Below are positions 44,301-52,827 of a stretch of 64,000 bases of DNA, piece after piece; the stretch's first letter is position 1, and every line of letters begins with the position of its first letter. A model generated the notes under the pieces. It did no database searches. It saw only the letters and a list, made by a program, of their open reading frames with translations, and was not told the DNA's origin. Where the stretch lies: positions 372,001-436,000 of the forward strand of contig NZ_JAIOAO010000005.1 of the NCBI RefSeq assembly GCF_021190955.1. The letters run 5' to 3'. Source of the stretch: Parachryseolinea silvisoli (GTDB lineage Bacteria > Bacteroidota > Bacteroidia > Cytophagales > Cyclobacteriaceae). The position numbers were made by a program, and so were the translations under genes.

Positions 44301-44434
44301 TGGAGGAATTGCTCTTTCATCCTCCGGAGGTCATCATGACGTTCTCGTCCGCCAAAACCGAGCAGTAAAAGGAATATCACGAGGACGGCGCTCTTCACCA
44401 GGTAGAGCATCTTTCTATAAATTAATTTAATCAT
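41399..44434 (-). CDS. GH106-like alpha-L-rhamnosidase (proximal copy)
   Basis: A 1011-residue exported protein with an uncleaved-looking hydrophobic N-terminus (residues 10-28). It carries the same blocks as the distal copy: VYWYFMDGNLSKEGM, GVGPGWTGSGGPWVKP (near 125-140), HMDSWEMGAQNW (about 337-348) and AAEAFTAVDGW, with a C-terminal sugar-binding-like domain (WTAPWKVDIS, NLWPNRLIGDEQ). The pair is diverged, so the two enzymes likely act on different linkages of one polymer. The start overlaps the GH39-like stop by four bases. Confidence 0.85.
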   Translation of the reverse strand: MIKLIYRKMLYLVKSAVLVIFLLLLGFGGRERHDDLRRMKEQFLHPPEDARPGVYWYFMDGNLSKEGMTADLESMKKEGIGSVLFLEVNVGIPRGKVDFLSEEWKTLFAHAVHESERLGIEMTLGVGPGWTGSGGPWVKPSQSMQHLVSSSVEVDGSVKKPIVLPVSLPKRPFFGEDVFTPELKKEWMDFYEDVAVLAFPSPDRYTLADVDEKALYYRAPYTSQAGVKEYLPSKANYPISAAGAVIEKNRIIDLTGKLDADGRLLWQAPPGKWVVMRFGRRNNGAATRPAPLPGLGFECDKFDTTAFNAHLKEFTGTLLQKIGPRNKSTRGGLTMLHMDSWEMGAQNWSVGFRNEFMKRRGYDPLLFYPVYAGKIVESVEISERFLWDLRQTSQELIVENHAKHLRRYSHRNGLGLSIEPYDMNPTADLELGAVADVPMCEFWSPGGYNASFSCIQAASLAHVNGQSIVAAEAFTAVDGWRQHPASMKNQGDWAFAAGVNKFFYHTFQHQPLDDKLKPGMTMGPYGVQWNRNQTWWTMADAYHQYIARCQYLLRQGKAVADILYLTPEGAPHIFRAPASALSGDAFLPDRKAYNFDGCSPGQLYRASVKDHKVTFPGGASYHLLVLPAWETMTPALLKKITSLVDSGATVVGSPPQKAPGLAGYPQCDAAIRSLANELWGSSDIPATQIMRSYGNGKIIWGGEVTSKTDNLYPLYDVTAALLAAAGIPADFKSDPAIRYTHRASDAWDIYFVSNRTDKRLQTNGTFRTVEGAPSLWDPLTGKTYDLPEFSKKENQITVPLQFEPYQSFFIVFEKSNKKPVQAKNFPTVTVVTTIDGRWTVSFDKAWGGPGTLSFDRLEDWTLRPENGVKYYSGIAVYTKTFDLPVNTKLQKGERLFLNLGEVNALARIRLNGKEVGTVWTAPWKVDISEVVKEQQNLLEIEVANLWPNRLIGDEQLRDDGIQHDQWPEWLLNNARRTSGRYTFSTFRHFSKDDPLFKSGLIGPVTIEQSHF

Positions 44435-45906
44435 AATTCAACGACGGCCACTGAGAATGGCTCCAGTACAATTTTCCCATCTGATACCATGGCGCTACCG
44501 GGAGGGTTTTCGCCCGTAGTTATGTCTACATAATTGATCTTCGCTGCACCGGTTGCTTGCGGTAGCGTCATCTCCACACGTGTATTCTTCTTGTTGATCA
44601 GTAAGATTTTTTTACTGTTCAATCCGACAAATCCCTGGGTAGCGACACCCGGCACATTGGAATTCGTTTGTACAAGTTTGTCGCCGGGATGAAAGTTATC
44701 GATCAACAGTTTCAACACCCAGTACCTGGCATTGCCGTTGCCGTTTTGCCAGTTTACCATGCTTACGTCCGGAAATTGGGATGGATAGCCCACCAGTTGC
44801 GACTCCCCCACTACATCAATGCCCATTTTTGTCAACTCCAGGAAAAGATGGGCATACAGGGCACCCGCGAGGTTCCAATAGTTATTGTCGATTGGACCAG
44901 ACACTTCGGGGCCACGCAGAATAACACCCAATTCGTTTATCATGGTAAAACACTGTGGGGACAGTCGCTTCCGGATGTTCTCAATATAACGCACCCGGTC
45001 TAAAAAAGCATCGGCCTTTTCAAAGAACGTATATTGATAGGATTCGAGTGTTTGTCCTTCAAATGACGGAGTGGAGTAATGATGGTACGAGATTCCTTCC
45101 ACGGTAACACCGCGTTTGTGGTTTTTGGCATTCAGGAAGTATTCAAAATATTCCGGGCTGTTACTGAAAGCGACGGAGATTCCTACAAATTTTGTTTCCG
45201 GAGAGATCTTTTTAAGCTCCGAGACAATGGCATCATACATCGCGGTGTACAACGGTGGTGAGATGTTGTGCTCCAGGTCCGGTTCATTCAGTACTTCCCA
45301 GTAAGGTATTTTATAGTAATGTCCCGATTTATGAAATTTCCCCAACTCATCTGTGAACCCACCCTGGGTGTACCAACGGAAGACCCGCACATAGTAGTCC
45401 GCCAGTTCTTTCATCGAAGGATCTCTAAGTTTTGTTCCCTGGTTGTAGCTCCAGGTGGTTTTATAGGGATCTTCAGGATACGGCACCTTGTTCTCTGTCT
45501 CCCACATCCATGCAGGCGTTGTACTAAAATTAATGACAACGGGATGTCCCTTGGTCGCTTCTATCACAGCCTGCATGGTACTATCCAGATATGTAAAGTC
45601 CCAAAATGTTTCTGTCCTGGTGGGCGGACGCAATTCGGCGACAGCCATTTTAGGATAGGGAAACCACGGAACATAACGCAGATAATCGGCCTGGAGATCT
45701 TTCAATGCTTTGAACACGCTTTTGTGGATCGGTGAACCAGGCCTTACCATCGGGTTCTCTACCAATTGAAGCGTGGGAGTAGTTTTAGAGATTAGCTGTG
45801 TCTTACCCCAATCTGCGGTAACAGTATGCTGTGCATGACTATGCGCAGGAAACAAACCAATCGCCAACAGCACCGGCAAAATAATCTTGTTACTATTTTT
45901 TCTCAT
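44431..45906 (-). CDS. GH39-like glycosidase (beta-xylosidase/arabinosidase-type)
   Basis: A 491-residue exported enzyme (signal peptide MRKNSNKIILPVLLAIGLF to about 25). It has a clan A TIM barrel: acid/base Glu208 in YWEVLNEPDLEH and a candidate nucleophile Glu325 in TMINELGV. A C-terminal beta-sandwich follows (residues 400-491). The pattern YVPWFPYPKMAVAE and the NEP triad fit GH39, although other clan A families cannot be excluded. It acts on the polysaccharide imported or bound by SusCD. The gap to susD is 25 bases. Confidence 0.78.
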   Translation of the reverse strand: MRKNSNKIILPVLLAIGLFPAHSHAQHTVTADWGKTQLISKTTPTLQLVENPMVRPGSPIHKSVFKALKDLQADYLRYVPWFPYPKMAVAELRPPTRTETFWDFTYLDSTMQAVIEATKGHPVVINFSTTPAWMWETENKVPYPEDPYKTTWSYNQGTKLRDPSMKELADYYVRVFRWYTQGGFTDELGKFHKSGHYYKIPYWEVLNEPDLEHNISPPLYTAMYDAIVSELKKISPETKFVGISVAFSNSPEYFEYFLNAKNHKRGVTVEGISYHHYSTPSFEGQTLESYQYTFFEKADAFLDRVRYIENIRKRLSPQCFTMINELGVILRGPEVSGPIDNNYWNLAGALYAHLFLELTKMGIDVVGESQLVGYPSQFPDVSMVNWQNGNGNARYWVLKLLIDNFHPGDKLVQTNSNVPGVATQGFVGLNSKKILLINKKNTRVEMTLPQATGAAKINYVDITTGENPPGSAMVSDGKIVLEPFSVAVVEL

Positions 45907-45931
45907 GGTCTTGATGTGAAGCTCAATCTTA

Positions 45932-47431
45932 TCAATTATAACCTGTATTCTGGCTCAACTTCGTATTGATCCTTCTTTCACTGGCTGGGATGGGAAACAA
46001 TACCTCATACGGACTAAACTGATAGTCGCCGGGGGTAAAGGGAATGCCGCCCCGGTCGGTAGTGGGGTTGCTCTTCTCTATCGCAGCATAAGCATTCAGA
46101 AAGGTTGCCATCGCTTCCGGTGTTTTGGTTCTCTTCAAATCAAACCACCGATGATTCTCAAAGGCTAGCTCAACCCTTCTCTCTTTCAGAACGGCCTCGC
46201 GGAATGACACTTCATCCAAGCCGCTTAATTCCTCCAGATCGGCACGATCGCGAATAATATTCACATAACCATACGCCTCTGTGCTGGGTCCTTTCTCTTC
46301 TTCATTGATCGCTTCGGCCAACATCAACAAAACATCGGCATACCGTAACACCGGCCAATTGTCGTTGGTGATGCCACGAATGGTGTGCGGATGGTTGTAT
46401 TTATTTATAAACGGAACGGATACCCATTCATTTGCCTGATTCAAGTATCCCTCCTTTAACGACACCTCTTTGCGGAGGTCGCCGGGCTCATAGGCGGCAA
46501 TCATATCGCGTGATGGTATATTCCATCCCGCACCATTTTGCCCGGGAAAATTGATGACCGATCCATCGGAATAGAGGGGCGCAAAAGTATAGATAAAATT
46601 ACTCCCTTCTCCCTGTGTATTGTCGCCCTGAAACTGAACATCGAAAACAGACTCAGCATGATTCTTATTCTGAGGATCAAAAACATCAGCGTAATTAGGT
46701 AATAATGAATACCCCAATGACAAAACCTGGCGGAGTGTGGCGATGGCGTCACCATATTCTTTTAGGGTCAGTTGCACTTTCCCCAACAGTGTCAGGGCCG
46801 CACCTTTGCTGGCTCTTCCTTTGTTCGTTGCATTATAGCTCGCGGGCAGGGCGTTCACGGCAAAGTCAAGATCACTTCGGATCAGCTCATACACGTTATC
46901 GACTGGCTGCCGCTCAAACGCGTACGCCTCTGCGGGAGTTTGCAACGGTTCGGTGATAATGATGACTTCTCCAAAATACTGGACCAACAGAAAATAATAA
47001 TACGCCCGGATGAATCGAAGCTCGCCTTCATATTGCGCTTTGAGCGTCGCATCAAATGTTGCTTCGGGAAGTTTTACCAGCGTCGTATTAATATTTACCA
47101 TGGACAGATATATGCTGCTATACAGGGTGGAAATAGTGGGTGTGCCTGAATTGACCTGCCAGAACTCCAGTGCTTCGATATCGGGTCCTTGCCCGCGATC
47201 ACCGGTATTAAAATGAAGTGTTGTATTATCGGTAATAAACTCGTTGTACCGCCATTGACTCAGGATGATCCCCTGAAGTTGTCCATAGACACCGTTCACG
47301 GCTTGCTGCACCTGCGCTTCGGTTTTATAGAAACCGGACGCTACCAACGTGGCCGGATCGGTCTTATTAAGAAAGTCGTCACCGCACGATAGCAGGCAAA
47401 GCACGACGAGTATACACGCTATATATTTCAT
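45932..47431 (-). CDS. susD: SusD/RagB-type glycan-binding lipoprotein
   Basis: A 499-residue lipoprotein with lipobox Cys16 (LCLLSC). It matches the SusD/RagB family: tetratricopeptide-like helices in the N-terminal half (AQYEGELRFIRAYYYFLLVQYFGEV) and the C-terminal RWFDLKRTKTPEAMA and LFPIPASERRINTKLSQNTGY ending. It captures oligosaccharides at the outer membrane surface and delivers them to SusC. It lies 25 bases after susC. Confidence 0.96.
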   Translation of the reverse strand: MKYIACILVVLCLLSCGDDFLNKTDPATLVASGFYKTEAQVQQAVNGVYGQLQGIILSQWRYNEFITDNTTLHFNTGDRGQGPDIEALEFWQVNSGTPTISTLYSSIYLSMVNINTTLVKLPEATFDATLKAQYEGELRFIRAYYYFLLVQYFGEVIIITEPLQTPAEAYAFERQPVDNVYELIRSDLDFAVNALPASYNATNKGRASKGAALTLLGKVQLTLKEYGDAIATLRQVLSLGYSLLPNYADVFDPQNKNHAESVFDVQFQGDNTQGEGSNFIYTFAPLYSDGSVINFPGQNGAGWNIPSRDMIAAYEPGDLRKEVSLKEGYLNQANEWVSVPFINKYNHPHTIRGITNDNWPVLRYADVLLMLAEAINEEEKGPSTEAYGYVNIIRDRADLEELSGLDEVSFREAVLKERRVELAFENHRWFDLKRTKTPEAMATFLNAYAAIEKSNPTTDRGGIPFTPGDYQFSPYEVLFPIPASERRINTKLSQNTGYN

Positions 47432-47456
47432 ATCTCTTTGGAGTTAAAATATTAAT

Positions 47457-50400
47457 TTAGAATTTAATACTGGCACCCATGGAAAGTGTACGGGGCAATG
47501 GATAAGCCTCCTCGTCAAAGCCGGGTTGTGTGCCTTCCCGGATGTTAACCTCCGGGTTTCCTCCGGGATAGTCCGAAATCAAGGCCAGGTTTTCGGTATT
47601 GAGAAACACTCTGACGCTGCTTAACATCGCGATCTTTGAAAAGGTATATCCAATGCTGACATTCCGTACCCACATGTGGCTCGCGTCGTGAACATAGCGT
47701 GAATTGGATTCACGCTCCCATTTCCAGGTGTTTGAGGTGGGCCCTACTCCATCGCCACGGTCAGTAGCAGATCGCCACCGGTTTACCCCGGATTGCAAAA
47801 CATTAAAGACGCCATCCATATTCATGGTTGTCGACTCGATGTTCCGATAGAGGTCGTAGTTTTGCGCCCCGGTAAAAAGAATGTTCATATCAAATCCCTT
47901 GAAGTCTCCGCCCAGGGTCAGACCCCAGGTAAAATCAGGGTTTGGATTACCGATCTCTACCATATCCCGGTCGTCGGCAGCATAGGATATGGCGCCATCG
48001 TTATCGTGATCCAGGTATCTGTAAACGCCCGGGATGGCGCCGTCCTGCGTAGGTGATGTAGCAATCTCTTCTTCCGTATTAAATATGCCGAGCACCTTGT
48101 AACCGGTGATCATGCCGATCGGTCTTCCCACCCGCGATACGCTCAGGCCATCATAAAAGGTGCCTTGCCAGATCGCATCGTTTCCGCCCCGGATGGCCAG
48201 AACCTTGTTACGATTAAAGGAGATATTAAAGCTGCTATGGAAATTGATCTCGTTAATCCTGGTTCGGTAGTCGAGTGCCAGCTCCAGTCCTTTGTTTTCC
48301 ACTTTTCCAATATTTGAGAAAGCGTTGTTGAAGCCGGCAATAGCGGGAATCTGAACGGACAAGAGCATGTTGTCTGTCGTGCGATGATAATATTCCGCCA
48401 GAAGCGTCAGCTTATTGTCGAATAAAGACAGGTCCATCCCTATGTCTGTTTGCCTGGACTGCTCCCATCCCAGGTCGGCATTGGCAAACGATCCCAGTAT
48501 TTTTCCATTCACCAGGTTATTTCCTATAACATAATTGGAGGAGACCATCGCCGCCAGGCTTGGGTAATTTCCGATGTTGTTGTTACCCGTGACGCCAAAG
48601 CTTGCGCGCAGTTTTAGATCTGTGAGCCAGGATACGTCAGGCATAAACGATTCTTCGCTGATTCGCCAGCCGACCGAGGCTGCGGGAAAGCTCCCCCATT
48701 TGCTATTGATACCAAAGCGTGAGCTTCCTTCTCTGCGAAAAGAACCGGAGAATAGATATTTATCCTTAAAAGAATAGTTCACGCGACCAAAGTAGGCCAA
48801 TAAGCTCCAGCTTGCTTCGTCTGATGAAACATCGCGGGTTTTCGCCCCATCCAGGATCTGCACAATATCGTCAGCAAACGTATTTCCTGTTCCCGTTATA
48901 ATTTTCTCCGTATACTCTTGCGCGGTATATCCCAGCAGGGCCTCAAAAGAATGATTACCGATTTTATGGGAGTATGTTAAAAGCTGATCGGCTGCAATGT
49001 TGTTGGATTTGAAATACTCCTCCAGCTTCGAAGCCGGCTGTGGTGGCGGCTGACTGAATCCGGTACCGGCCAGCGTAGAGGGCCTGAATTCCATCCGTTC
49101 GTTATTGACCAGGGTCGCACTAACCGACGACTTGAATTTGAAGTGTTTCAGGAATGACAGCTGCACATAACCATTCGTCAGTACGTTGGTTTGAGTAAGG
49201 TGCCTGTCCATTTCATGCAGTTCCTGAACAGGGTTGGCCGTTCCGAAAACACCATTGGTTCCGCCAATGTAAGCGTTGAAAGAACCGTCATCCTTATACA
49301 CCGGATACCGGGGGTCTGCCCAGAGCGCACGGCCGATCAAACCATCGCGGTAATTCGTGCTGGCATAGCGGTCTGTGAAGTTAGCCCCGGCGATGTTCCA
49401 TCCTACCGAAATAAAATCATTTATCGTTCCGTCCATGTTGGCCCGAACGTTGTAACGTTTCAGACCTGTCTTGATAATAAGACCCTCCTGATTCAAATAC
49501 CCAGCTGAAATCAACGACCTGAACTTTCCGCCGCCGACAGCAGCGGACATATTGTAATTCTGAAATGCAGCATTCTTATTGGTGATCTCCTTCAACCAAT
49601 TCGTAGAATACCGGGTCTCTTCCGGATTTCGAAACTCTTCAGGAATTTCTCCGGGATCCGGCTCCCGGTTTTCATTATACCGGATCCGGTCGATAAAGCT
49701 CTCCTTCTTAAATTGCGCAAACTCCACGCCGTTCATCATTTTCGTGCTCCTCGAATCAGGGAGACTCTGAATGCCCGTATTGACATCAAACGTTAAACTC
49801 ACCTGGCCGCTCCTGGCCGATTTGGTAGTGATCAGAATAACGCCATTCGAGCCTCTTGCTCCGTAAATAGCCGTTGAGGCAGCATCTTTCAACACCGTAA
49901 TGCTTTCAATATCCGAGGGATTCAGGCTTTGGCCGATAGCGGTTCCAACGGGAAATCCGTCCACCACATACAACGGTGCACTTCCCGCACCCAGGGAGCC
50001 AACACCACGGATGGTTACTTCCAGTTCCGCACCAGGCCTTCCCTGGGTTTGCCTGACCTGCACACCGGGAGCCTGTCCCATCAGCAAACGCCCGGCATTG
50101 GAAACAGGCGGATTACCAATAGCGCGCATGTCGATGACGGATACGGCAGAAGTAATCTCGGCCTTCCGTGAAGTACCATAACCGACAACGACGATCTCTG
50201 CGAGGGTTTTCTCGTCGACGGAAAGACTTATGTCAAGGACTGTTCTTCCGCCAACATTCACTTCCCGGGAAGCATATCCAATAGCGGAAAAAATCAGGAT
50301 ACTGTTTGCGTCCGGAACTTCAATGGAGTACCTGCCATCACTATCCGTCGTGGCTCCGGCGGTAGTTCCTTTAATAAGAATATTGACGCCAGGCATGGAC

Positions 50401-50537
50401 ACCGCATCGGTAGAATCGCTGACGGTTCCCGTTACGACAACCTGGGCCTGCGATGCAAAGGGAAAATAAAGCGCCGCGATAAGTAAGAAAGGTACTCCGT
50501 GCTTCCTGAGTGTAGCCAGTAAAATTTCTATTTCCAT
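47457..50537 (-). CDS. susC: SusC/RagA-type TonB-dependent outer-membrane transporter
   Basis: A 1026-residue protein: signal peptide (to about 32), carboxypeptidase-regulatory-like domain (35-110), TonB box AEIVVVGYGT near 117, plug with SVIDMRAIGN and the GQAPGVQV and IRGVGSLGAGSAPLYVVDG motifs (about 130-200) and a 22-strand barrel ending in SMGASIKF. It imports oligosaccharides and is the first gene of the locus. A 255-base divergent gap separates it from the AraC gene. No frameshift or truncation is seen. Confidence 0.97.
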   Translation of the reverse strand: MEIEILLATLRKHGVPFLLIAALYFPFASQAQVVVTGTVSDSTDAVSMPGVNILIKGTTAGATTDSDGRYSIEVPDANSILIFSAIGYASREVNVGGRTVLDISLSVDEKTLAEIVVVGYGTSRKAEITSAVSVIDMRAIGNPPVSNAGRLLMGQAPGVQVRQTQGRPGAELEVTIRGVGSLGAGSAPLYVVDGFPVGTAIGQSLNPSDIESITVLKDAASTAIYGARGSNGVILITTKSARSGQVSLTFDVNTGIQSLPDSRSTKMMNGVEFAQFKKESFIDRIRYNENREPDPGEIPEEFRNPEETRYSTNWLKEITNKNAAFQNYNMSAAVGGGKFRSLISAGYLNQEGLIIKTGLKRYNVRANMDGTINDFISVGWNIAGANFTDRYASTNYRDGLIGRALWADPRYPVYKDDGSFNAYIGGTNGVFGTANPVQELHEMDRHLTQTNVLTNGYVQLSFLKHFKFKSSVSATLVNNERMEFRPSTLAGTGFSQPPPQPASKLEEYFKSNNIAADQLLTYSHKIGNHSFEALLGYTAQEYTEKIITGTGNTFADDIVQILDGAKTRDVSSDEASWSLLAYFGRVNYSFKDKYLFSGSFRREGSSRFGINSKWGSFPAASVGWRISEESFMPDVSWLTDLKLRASFGVTGNNNIGNYPSLAAMVSSNYVIGNNLVNGKILGSFANADLGWEQSRQTDIGMDLSLFDNKLTLLAEYYHRTTDNMLLSVQIPAIAGFNNAFSNIGKVENKGLELALDYRTRINEINFHSSFNISFNRNKVLAIRGGNDAIWQGTFYDGLSVSRVGRPIGMITGYKVLGIFNTEEEIATSPTQDGAIPGVYRYLDHDNDGAISYAADDRDMVEIGNPNPDFTWGLTLGGDFKGFDMNILFTGAQNYDLYRNIESTTMNMDGVFNVLQSGVNRWRSATDRGDGVGPTSNTWKWERESNSRYVHDASHMWVRNVSIGYTFSKIAMLSSVRVFLNTENLALISDYPGGNPEVNIREGTQPGFDEEAYPLPRTLSMGASIKF

Positions 50538-50792
50538 AGGTCGTTTGGTTTATCTTTTTTGATCTTGGTTGGAGCGCGTCTTAGAGGATCGGATAAAAGG
50601 GATATCAATACCGTTGCCTGCAGGGTACTTTATAATTATTAGCGATAAAACCGCTTGCCGTATAGTTTCAATCGATATAAGTATATATTTTCATGCAACC
50701 GTTATTAAATTCAATGATGTAAATTGAGCGTAACGTAACGTCACAAAACATGAATATTTTGATTATCCATTTATCCTTTTTGCTTAACGACC

Positions 50793-51695
50793 ATGCCTGA
50801 GATCTATCGCAAATACCTGAACGAAGGGGAACATGGAACGGAGGACCAGACCGACTGGGGAATCTCCGTGCTTACCGTGGGACACAATATTCATAAGGCC
50901 AATACGCACTATCCGGATAAATCGCACCCCAATTCCTATTACTTCAATTGGGAGGAAGGCAGAACCTTAAAAGAGTTTCAATTAGTGTACATCTCCAACG
51001 GGAATGGGGTCTTTGAGTCAGAACTGTCCGGCACAACTATGGTAGAAGCTGGAACTGCGTTTCTTTTATTTCCCGGTGTCTGGCACCGCTTCAGACCATC
51101 GGAAGAAACCGGCTGGGAAGAATTTTGGGTAGGCTATCGGGGCAGCTATGTGGATTATTTAATGGGGCAACCTTGTTTTAAACCCACTGCACCTTTCATT
51201 CAGATCGGGATGAGCGCTGAGCTGATGAGTGTGTTCATCAAGCTTATCGAAACGGTAAAATACGAAGGCGTGGCATATCGCCAGTTTTCTTCGTGCCTCA
51301 TTAGCCAATTACTCGCTATTGTATATGCTTCTGCCATTAACAGCGATGCACAACGTCAAAATCAGAATAAGATAATTCATCAGGCAAGATTCAGGATCCA
51401 CGAAAATGTTGATAAGAATGTTAACCTGGAACAGCTCGCGAAAGAGCTCGGGGTAAGTTACCCCTGGTTCCGACGGGTCTTCAAGGAGATAATGGGGGTC
51501 TCGCCGGGGCAATACCATATTAATCTGCGCGTTGAAAAAGCCTGTACGCTACTAAAGGAAACAGATCTTACGGTCGCAGAAATTGCGTTTCATCTGGGTT
51601 TCGAATCAGAATTCTATTTTTCGCGTATTTTCAAGAAAAAGGTCGGGCTTCCGCCTAAAAAATACAAGCTCAGTATCAGGCCGAATGCAAAATAG
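50793..51695 (+). CDS. AraC-family regulator of the polysaccharide locus
   Basis: A 300-residue AraC protein. N-terminal cupin-type sugar-binding part (residues 30-150, VEAGTAFLLFPGVWHRFRPSEETGWEEFWVGYRG) and C-terminal double HTH (ELGVSYPWFRRVFKEIMGVSPGQYH and LTVAEIAFHLGFESEFYFSRIFKKKVGLPPKKY). It is divergent from susC, which strongly suggests that it senses a released sugar and turns the susC operon on. It is convergent with the next lipoprotein gene. Three CGTAA/CGTCA-like repeats lie at 50730-50745 in the shared gap. Confidence 0.92.
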   Translation: MPEIYRKYLNEGEHGTEDQTDWGISVLTVGHNIHKANTHYPDKSHPNSYYFNWEEGRTLKEFQLVYISNGNGVFESELSGTTMVEAGTAFLLFPGVWHRFRPSEETGWEEFWVGYRGSYVDYLMGQPCFKPTAPFIQIGMSAELMSVFIKLIETVKYEGVAYRQFSSCLISQLLAIVYASAINSDAQRQNQNKIIHQARFRIHENVDKNVNLEQLAKELGVSYPWFRRVFKEIMGVSPGQYHINLRVEKACTLLKETDLTVAEIAFHLGFESEFYFSRIFKKKVGLPPKKYKLSIRPNAK

Positions 51696-51717
51696 TGCGT
51701 GTCTATCATTAGAAAAA

Positions 51718-52635
51718 CTACCGGCAATCGTACGTATAACCACCGATCGGAAAACCCTGTTCATTATAGTCGTACGTCGGGGAGGTATTCGTATCGGCTT
51801 CGTTGCCCCGAAAAAGCGAGAAGTGTATCGTCACTGGATTATTCTCGCTCAACGAAATAATAATCGCCTGCCAATTACTATTAATGACATACCCCCAATC
51901 CTCCTGCACAAATTTCCAGTATTTCGACATAACGCTGTAAGGAGAAGGCTTATCGTCATAGGTGACGTCTATCTCCGTCTGAACATCCTGTTTATAAACA
52001 AAATAGCTTTCAGAAGGCACGTTGACGTTATACACCCCCTCGCGGAATAGTAAATATTGTTTTAAGTGGGTTACATTGTCGTTCGCATCATAGGTAAGTT
52101 CAAGTACGGTGTGATACAGTTGCCGGCTATAAATTTCCTGCACCGAGCCGCCGATCAGGTCATGGTGGTACGTTATGACGTTTAACCTTTTTTTATCGTC
52201 GTACCCAAAACTCAAGAGGGTATCCGCCGTTGAATTGTAATCTGGTCTGCCATCGCCATACTCCTGGTGCTCATCCCTAACCATCCATTCGGGTTGTCCG
52301 TCATAAAAATTTCCCGTGCCCCCTTGAAAATGATTTGTTATTTCAACCAGGTTTCCGGAGTGGGTATACGCATAGTGCGTTTTATCACGATCAACGGTTT
52401 GCGTAAACGGCCCATAGCCCGGATAACCAAACTCATATTTGCGCGTTGTCAGCTCACCGGACTGATTGTATTCAAAGGTTTGCGTCGTCCCGAAATAGCT
52501 GGGCGCGCTCGTAATGATGCACGGCGAGGTGGTTGCCGGATTAGGGGTATCATCGTCACCATTGCAGCCGTGCAGCAACACAACACCGCCGATCACCACG
52601 GCACATTTCAGAATAGACAAATGTTTGATTCTCAT
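51718..52635 (-). CDS. Lipoprotein with YD/RHS-like segments, function unknown
   Basis: A 305-residue lipoprotein (lipobox VVLLHGC, Cys24). After a Thr/Pro-rich linker, repeated motifs of the type YDANDNVTHLKQY, FEYNQSGELTTRKYEFGY and YDDKKRLNVITYHH recall short YD or RHS repeats found in small lipoproteins of Bacteroidota. It has no HTH, enzyme or binding motif. It is convergent with the AraC gene (22 bases) and follows the OmpA gene. Function is unknown. Confidence 0.6.
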   Translation of the reverse strand: MRIKHLSILKCAVVIGGVVLLHGCNGDDDTPNPATTSPCIITSAPSYFGTTQTFEYNQSGELTTRKYEFGYPGYGPFTQTVDRDKTHYAYTHSGNLVEITNHFQGGTGNFYDGQPEWMVRDEHQEYGDGRPDYNSTADTLLSFGYDDKKRLNVITYHHDLIGGSVQEIYSRQLYHTVLELTYDANDNVTHLKQYLLFREGVYNVNVPSESYFVYKQDVQTEIDVTYDDKPSPYSVMSKYWKFVQEDWGYVINSNWQAIIISLSENNPVTIHFSLFRGNEADTNTSPTYDYNEQGFPIGGYTYDCR

Positions 52636-52758
52636 GTTCGGCTTTTGAGCATAAAATACGGGCTTAGATGGTACACCCGCAATTACCCTTTTGGGTAATA
52701 ATGATACAGTCCTCGTTCACGCCGCCACCTTCCCGTGCCCGGAGCGCCCACCTAAAGC

Positions 52759-52791
52759 AAAAAAAAAGTGAACAGCACGTGCCATTCACTT
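52759..52791 (-). terminator. Intrinsic terminator after the OmpA-type gene
   Basis: On the minus strand, arms AAGTGAA and TTCACTT (52766-52772 and 52785-52791) are followed by nine T residues (complement of the A-run 52759-52767). It lies 37 bases after the stop at 52828. Confidence 0.75.
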
Positions 52792-52827
52792 CCAACTAAC
52801 TCAATAACCGGACCTATCTTCAGACAA

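Noticed and set aside
50730-50745. CGTAA/CGTAA/CGTCA repeats in the susC-araC gap
   Set aside because: Three very short repeats could be chance; spacing is too tight for AraC half-sites of about 21 bp. Mentioned in the AraC entry only.
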